Assembly: GCA_030268105.1 (NCBI GenBank)
Contig: BSDZ01000125.1
Span: forward strand, 124,001 to 188,000
Direction of reading: 5' to 3'
Source: Volvox africanus
Lineage: Eukaryota > Chlorophyta > Chlorophyceae > Chlamydomonadales > Volvocaceae
DNA: 64,000 nt
Both the position numbers and the translations under genes were made by a program. Shown here in pieces: positions 57,822 through 64,000 of the stretch. How positions within the stretch are numbered: position 1 is the first letter of the stretch; every line of letters begins with the position of its first letter. The notes under the pieces were generated by a model. The model saw only the letters and a program-made list of their open reading frames with translations, had not been told where the DNA came from and did not search any database.

Positions 57822-60775
57822 AGCGCTGTTGCGCTTCCCAGAAATGTGACCAGTGATGAATATCCGTGCGTCCACACCACAAGATCACACACTTGCCACA
57901 TCACACACGTGCACACGTTTGACTCAGGCCACCATTCTGGCCGCAAAAAGCGACGACATGTTTGCGCTTGTGTCTCCAAGCGGAACTCAAGTATTCTGGT
58001 GTCGTAAACACCGCGTACGGTCGCGTCAACTGATTTCCCAGCTAGTTTGGGAGGGCACATCCCCCTATGTGCCTTCCGCGCTCCCTCCCTCCCTCGTCCT
58101 GTGTCCTCCTCGTCCCAACACCATCATCGTATGGGGGAGTTGTTATCGTACATTATTTGAGATGTTTCGTACATCATCGTCCTCGCTGCTGGACTTCATG
58201 CTGAAACTACAGCGTGCACGTGTTTTTTGTCGCGTCTTTAGCGACAAGGAGACAATTCCGTCGGAATGTATGTCGGATCTCAGGAACACGGGAGCGGTTA
58301 GAGAGACATGGAATGGAAACAACGGTTTTGTATCTGTCGGCTTCATCATGTTTCGTTCCCACGCAATACATGCACCTACATGTCCGTGCGGTTCTGGTTT
58401 TTGTATGTCTCCGCCTCCCTGCCTGACCCTTTTTTCCCTGCCATCGGCTCCATCCCCGTTTCATATTTCCACTTGTATCTAGCACCCCTAGATAAAGGTT
58501 CCTTCCCCAACAAAGCCGTTTCTCAGGTGACCGACATCTGCCGTTGCCTCTACCTTACTGCCACAACTTCATGGGTCGATGCGCTGTGATCCTGGCCGCT
58601 TATTGGCACGCGCCGTTGGGTCGGGTACCAGGCTCCGTTGCTGGCGAGCATTCAGTTTTGGGCCGGGGGAAATGCTTAGGAGGGGGTGTAAGGTATGACC
58701 TCCAACCATGACAGGAAGGAGTGTACGATCCACCCATTATTCCATTGCCCCCAAATTTTGGTGTTAGGACTTGTGTGCACTACCTGACATGCTCGCCATT
58801 GCACCCTATAGGTTGGGACTTCAGAATTGGTACGGTCTGCACACGGGATGAAAACGTTGGTTTAAACAATAGTTGGGCGAATAACGCCTTTCATAATGCG
58901 TGACGTGAAAGCGGCCACGATGACCACATTACAAAGACTGCGACCTTTATCATGCGGTCAACGATGCGCTAGGATCTCAAATCCACGTGAATCTCCTCCT
59001 TGAGGGGCTGGGCGTTGAGGCTCCGCCAGACAGGCGCATGGTTCGCGTACACGGCATGTGTGGATACCTGGACCGGTGGTTGGATGTTGGGTAGTTGGAA
59101 TTCCGGGCTTATGGTCACTGCTTGCCGATTTGCGTGCTCTCAGAGTCTGCCAGCACACGACTTTCCGTTGATAACCATGTCCCGGTCCTGGGCGATGTGG
59201 GTGGTGGCGAAGACGTTACCTTTGACCTGCCTTTGACGGCAGGTCAAAGGTAACGACTGCCAAGGGAGAGCCGCACGGTACTTGATTGTAGTAGTGATTG
59301 TTGGGCATCGCTGGCTACGAGTCTCTTGGCAAGAAGGCCCACATGGCACTTCACAATGCACATTGTTACGCAATGTAGTCATTACAGGATGGGACATTAT
59401 GGCACCAGCACAGCAACCTACCAAACTGCAGGGGTGCGTCCGGTCGTTTCACCATCACCTTTGAACCCGGGGCCTGGGAATCATTCAACCACCCACGCAC
59501 CCCTGCCGCGTCCCTGCTTTGTGCCCACACCGCGGCTTCGTTCACTTCACTTCGTACTCCACATGCCAGCCAGTGATCCCCTTGTCCCTAAACCCTCACA
59601 AGCGCCACCACCACCACCACCACCACCACCATTACCATTACCAACCTTACAGCATTGACAGCCCCCACCTGCTCCATGCACAAATGCAGTGACCACTCAA
59701 CCTTGCGCCACTCCGGAATCGGAATAAACTGGCACACGCTAGCAACTCCACAACCCCAGCCGCATATGCGCCATTCGTGCACCTCTGCACCACATCGACG
59801 CGACATGACGTCCCGGCAGTACACTTCTGTTACCACTCTGCCAAGCAACAGCTCCAGGGCAAATTGTAGCGCCAAGGCGGATGTTCTTGTCGCATGCTGT
59901 GTCATGGGTGCTTGACATGGGTGCCAAGGTGCTGGGTCCGGATGGGCCTCGAGGGGCAACGACGAGTGCACCAGCATCGGCAGTCATGTCTTCCCTGTGT
60001 ACATGCTGCATGCCATTCCCACCAAGATCCCATTATCCCAACGACTCGATCGCCAAATGTGCCACTATCTCCCGCACGCCCGCAGAATCGATCCCTACTT
60101 TGAGACAAGGCAGAGAGCATGGCAGGCGGAAAGCACGCAGCAGCGCGCAAACCTGGTAGACGTCATCGCTCGTAGGAGCTTGCACGGGCGCGGGGTACGA
60201 CATACGAAAACATATGTGTCGGATGCGTAGTTAAGTTTCATGGTTTGAGCGTCCGTACAACGTGGAAGATGACCCGAGGGTTCCCCGGACACGGCACCAA
60301 TGGTAGGATACTGGATTTGGGATGAAGTCATTGGATTTAAAATATGACCTTGGGGTTTGTTTTAGAATTGGACCTTGACGGATCAAGCTATCTAGGGGTC
60401 AACATTCTTGTAGCATTTCAGGAGCATCGTCATCGTCCGCTATCTTACTCAAGAAAATCTTGATTGGGAAATAGCCGGTCACACGGGTTTGGATATGTAC
60501 TGCAGATCCCGATGGATGCGATTCTCTTTTATTTCGGTTTGGAAATGCATGTTGTATTCCGTATTCCGTATTGCGCTGCAATGAATAAGACTTTCGGGGT
60601 GATGACCCACCATCGCTGTCGGTACTGAATCGCGCATGCTGAACTTAAAGAGGTTTATGAAATTTCTGTGGTTAGATCATGCGCTGAGTTGCTTGCGACC
60701 CTCACATCTCTTTCGCCTTTTACTAAAGAGATCAGCGAAGGCAACTCATTGACGGCGCCTCGATCCACTCTTTGC
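57822..60775. repeat. Repeat B unit 13 (2954 bp, beta/alpha mosaic)
   Basis: The same mosaic as unit 12, plus CCAAGCGG and CTCAACCTTG shared with unit 11. Private changes include GGCCGGGGGAAA (58662), CCCATTATTCC (58733), CATCGTCATCG (60424) and TTATTTCGG (60528). Confidence 0.95.
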
Positions 60776-63700
60776 AGCGCTGTTGCGCTTCCCAGAAATG
60801 TGACCAGTGATGAATATCCGTGCGTCCACACCACAAGATCACACACTTGCCACATCACACACGTGCACACGTTTGACTCAGGCCACCATTCTGGCCGCAA
60901 AAAGCGACGACATGTTTGCGCTTGTGTCTCCAAACGGAACTCAAGTATTCTGGTGTCGTAAACACCGCGTACGGTCGCGACAAGGAGACAATTCCGTCGG
61001 AATGTATGTCGGATCTCAGGAACACGGGAGCGGTTAGAGAGACATGGAATGGAAACAACGGTTTTGTATCTGTCGGCTTCATCATGTTTCGTTCCCACGC
61101 AATACATGCACCTACATGTCCGTGCGGTTCTGGTTTTTGTATGTCTCCGCCTCCCTGCCTGACCCTTTTTTCCCTGCCATCGGCTCCATCCCCGTTTCAT
61201 ATTTCCACTTGTATCTAGCACCCCTAGATAAAGGTTCCTTCCCCAACAAAGCCGTTTCTCAGGTGACCGACATCTGCCGTTGCCTCTACCTTACTGCCAC
61301 AACTTCATGGGTTGATGCGCTGTGATCCTGGCCGCTTATTGGCACGCGCCGTTGGGTCGGGTACCAGGCTCCGTTGCTGGCGAGCATTCAGTTTTGGGCC
61401 CGGGGAAATGCTTAGGAGGGGGTGTAAGGTATGACCTCCAACCATGACAGGAGTGTACGATGTCTACCAGAGACGATACAATTTGTAACGTACGATAGAT
61501 CTCCCACAGAGCAGTACTACGGTGATGAAATCCAAAACACACCGTGAGAAGGAAAACCAGAGCCTAATGAAGTGAAGGATGATCCTCGTTGGCGCGATAA
61601 GCAGCAGACTAAACGTTTTTGCGCTGAATCCCATCCTTCTAAGGATACGGATCAGAAACACGGATCCGCGTCTGACGTACCCTGACACCTGATACCTGAC
61701 GTGCCCCGACCATGCACGTCAGTTCACCGCGTGTGATATGTGCAGCATGCTGGTTGAAGGCCCCCGTATGTTCCCCGTACGTCCCCCAACTCCCCCAAAG
61801 GAGCACACAAGAATGTGTTCCACCCACACCATCAGACGCCACCAAAGGCCATCAGGGAGGCAGGAGTCAAGTTTATTATTTCATACGTTCCCGCAGTACG
61901 TTGGCCTGGAAAACCGTGAACACTGTGATAACAAACGGGATGCAGATCACCGCACCTAGATCGCCGTACCCAGATCACCGTACATATATTGCAACGTACA
62001 AAACAAGCAGCCACTTCCACCGACACTGATGGGGTCGCCTCCACGCACACCGCCACAGCTTCCAAGGCTGAGGGCGCTGCCAACGAGGATTATGTAGGCC
62101 ACCACCAGCAGCTGGTGGCGGTGGCGCGGCCACGTCTTCTAGCACGGGCCACGTCTTCTAGAACCCGCGGCCGGGACAGGGGATGCCGTAGTCCTATGGC
62201 CGCCTGATTCTTCGCCTCATCAGCCGCAGCTGCGGTAACAAAAGGCTCAGAGATGAGAGTGTTGACGTGCTATGGCCATTGTTGTCTGCCAATATTACGA
62301 TGTTCGTCTCTTGTCTAGACTCGTGGCCTTTTTGGTGCCATTAACGTAATGTGAACTCAATTGGCATAATGCAGCTTTTTACGAATCCACCCATTTTTCC
62401 ATTGCCCCCAAATTTTGGTGTTAGGACTTGTGTGCACTACCTGACATGCTCGCCATTGCACCCTATAGGTTGGGACTTCAGAATTGGTATGGTCTGCACA
62501 CGGGATGAAAACGTTGCTTTAAACAATAGTTGGGCGAATAACGCCTTTCATAATGCGTGACGTGAAAGCGGCCACGATGACCACATTACAAAGACTGCGA
62601 CCTTTATCATGCGGTCAACGACGCGCTAGGATCTCAAATCCACGTGAATCTCCTCCTTGAGGGGCTGGGCGTTGAGGCTCCGCCAGACAGGCGCATGGTT
62701 CGCGTACACGGCATGTGTGGATACCTGGACCGGTGGTTGGATGTTGGGTAGTTGGAATTCCGGGCTTATGGTCACTGCTTGCCGATTTGAGTGCTCTCAG
62801 AGTCTGCCAGCACACGACTTTCCGTTGATAACCATGTCCCGGTCCTGGGCGATGTGGGTGGTGGCGAAGACGTTACCTTTGACCTGCCTTTGACGGCAGG
62901 TCAAAGGTAACGACTGCCAAGGGAGAGCCGCACGGTACTTGATTGTAGTAGTGATTGTTGGGCATCGCTGGCTACGAGTCTCTTGGCAAGAAGGCCCACA
63001 TGGCACTTCACAATGCACATTGTTACGCAATGTAGTCATTACAGGATGGGACATTATGGCACCAGCACAGCAACCTACCAAACTGCAGGGGTGCGTCCGG
63101 TCGTTTCACCATCACCTTTGAACCCGGGGCCTGGGAATCATTCAACCACCCACGCACCCCTGCCGCGTCCCTGCTTTGTGCCCACACCGCGGCTTCGTTC
63201 ACTTCACTTCGTACTCCACATGCCAGCCAGTGATCCCCTTGTCCCTAAACCCTCACAAGCGCCACCACCACCACCACCACCATTACCATTACCAACCTTA
63301 CAGCATTGACAGCCCCCACCTGCTCCATGCACAAATGCAGTGACCACTCACCCTTGCGCCACTCCGGAATCGGAATAAACTGGCACACGCTAGCAACTCC
63401 ACAACCCCAGCCGCATATGCGCCATTCGTGCACCTCTGCACCACATCGACGCGACATGACGTCCCGGCAGTACACTTCTGTTACCACTCTGCCAAGCAAC
63501 AGCTCCAGGGCAAATTGTAGCGCCAAGGCGGATGTTCTTGTCGCATGCTGTGTCATGGGTGCTTGACATGGGTGCCAAGGTGCTGGGTCCGGATGGGCCT
63601 CGAGGGGCAACGACGAGTGCACCAGCATCGGCAGTCATGTCTTCCCTGTGTACATGCTGCATGCCATTCCCACCAAGATCCCATTATCCCAACGACTCGA

Positions 63701-64000
63701 TCGCCAAATGTGCCACTATCTCCCGCACGCCCGCAGAATCGATCCCTACTTTGAGACAAGGCAGAGAGCATGGCAGGCGGAAAGCACGCAGCAGCGCGCA
63801 AACCTGGTAGACGTCATCGCTCGTAGGAGCTTGCACGGGCGCGGGGTACGACATACGAAAACATATGTGTCGGATGCGTAGTTAAGTTCATGGTTTGAGC
63901 GTCCGTACAACGTGGAAGATGACCCGAGGGTTCCCCGGACACGGCACCAATGGTAGGATACTGGATTTGGGATGAAGTCATTGGATTTAAAATATGACCT
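60776..64000. repeat. Repeat B unit 14 (partial, long subtype gamma)
   Basis: Runs off the window. It carries the 925-base module at 61462-62386, lacks the 218-base module, and shares unit 2's private T (61313) and missing GAAG. Small later changes (62490, 62518) separate it from unit 2. Confidence 0.95.

Noticed and set aside
1..64000. Many open frames of 60-130 codons on both strands, repeated in every copy.
   Set aside because: Their conservation only reflects recent duplication. Most overlap better explanations in other frames, several begin at GTG or TTG, and none has a recognisable domain. Only those with some compositional or positional support were listed, at low confidence.
22957..64000. 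CRISPR array or prokaryotic repeat locus.
   Set aside because: The units are about 3 kb with no short direct repeat and spacer pattern, and the only clear genes belong to a eukaryotic chromovirus.
1..64000. rRNA, tRNA or other standard RNA genes.
   Set aside because: I found no rDNA landmarks and no sequence that folds as a full tRNA. The only tRNA-like signal is the isolated B-box match in the LTR.

Overview
The window is a eukaryotic repeat region with no convincing single-copy host gene. It holds two unrelated families of long tandem repeats joined head to tail, and one intact LTR retrotransposon inserted in the first family. The retrotransposon is a Ty3/gypsy chromovirus with a chromodomain. 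Such elements occur in fungi, plants, algae and other eukaryotes. I favour a green alga or another protist because the Gag and Pol style looks algal, but this is weak and the species cannot be named from the sequence.

Family A (1-22956) is a 5.5-5.6 kb unit in two complete copies (1-5590 and 5591-11114) plus a third (11115-22956). The third is split by the retrotransposon and cut short on its right side. The complete copies differ at only about a dozen bases, apart from a 66-base length change in a serine-codon (AGC/GCT) array. Each unit has a degenerate ~15-base minisatellite, a TATA-like box ahead of a 99-codon frame, a minus-strand reading frame with a polyserine tract, and a 210-base inverted duplication. 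After that comes a chain of protein-like plus-strand frames that keep changing phase. I recognise none of these proteins.

The retrotransposon (12755-19926, 7172 bp) has 423-base LTRs that look identical and a perfect 5-base target duplication (ATTTA). The neighbouring A copies supply the empty site. It also has a primer-binding-site candidate, a gag frame with a CCHC knuckle, a polypurine tract, and a pol frame with protease, reverse transcriptase, RNase H, D,D35E integrase, GPY motif and chromodomain. Gag and pol lie in one frame, separated by a single UAG. It looks young and possibly still competent.

Family B (22957-64000) is a tandem array of 14 units; the last runs off the window. The basic unit is about 2.95 kb. 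Three presence/absence modules (218, 199 and 925 bases) and diagnostic point changes define subtypes. These recur in blocks of two and three units, so the array has a higher-order structure made by repeated block duplication and exchange. Every unit has a perfect 18-base-arm hairpin, a CCA microsatellite and decayed protein-like frames on the plus strand, some of which run across the unit boundary. The A/B junction at 22955-22957 shares only two bases.

The region most resembles a heterochromatic (subtelomeric, pericentromeric or similar) macrosatellite domain shaped by unequal exchange and a chromodomain retrotransposon. That placement is inference.
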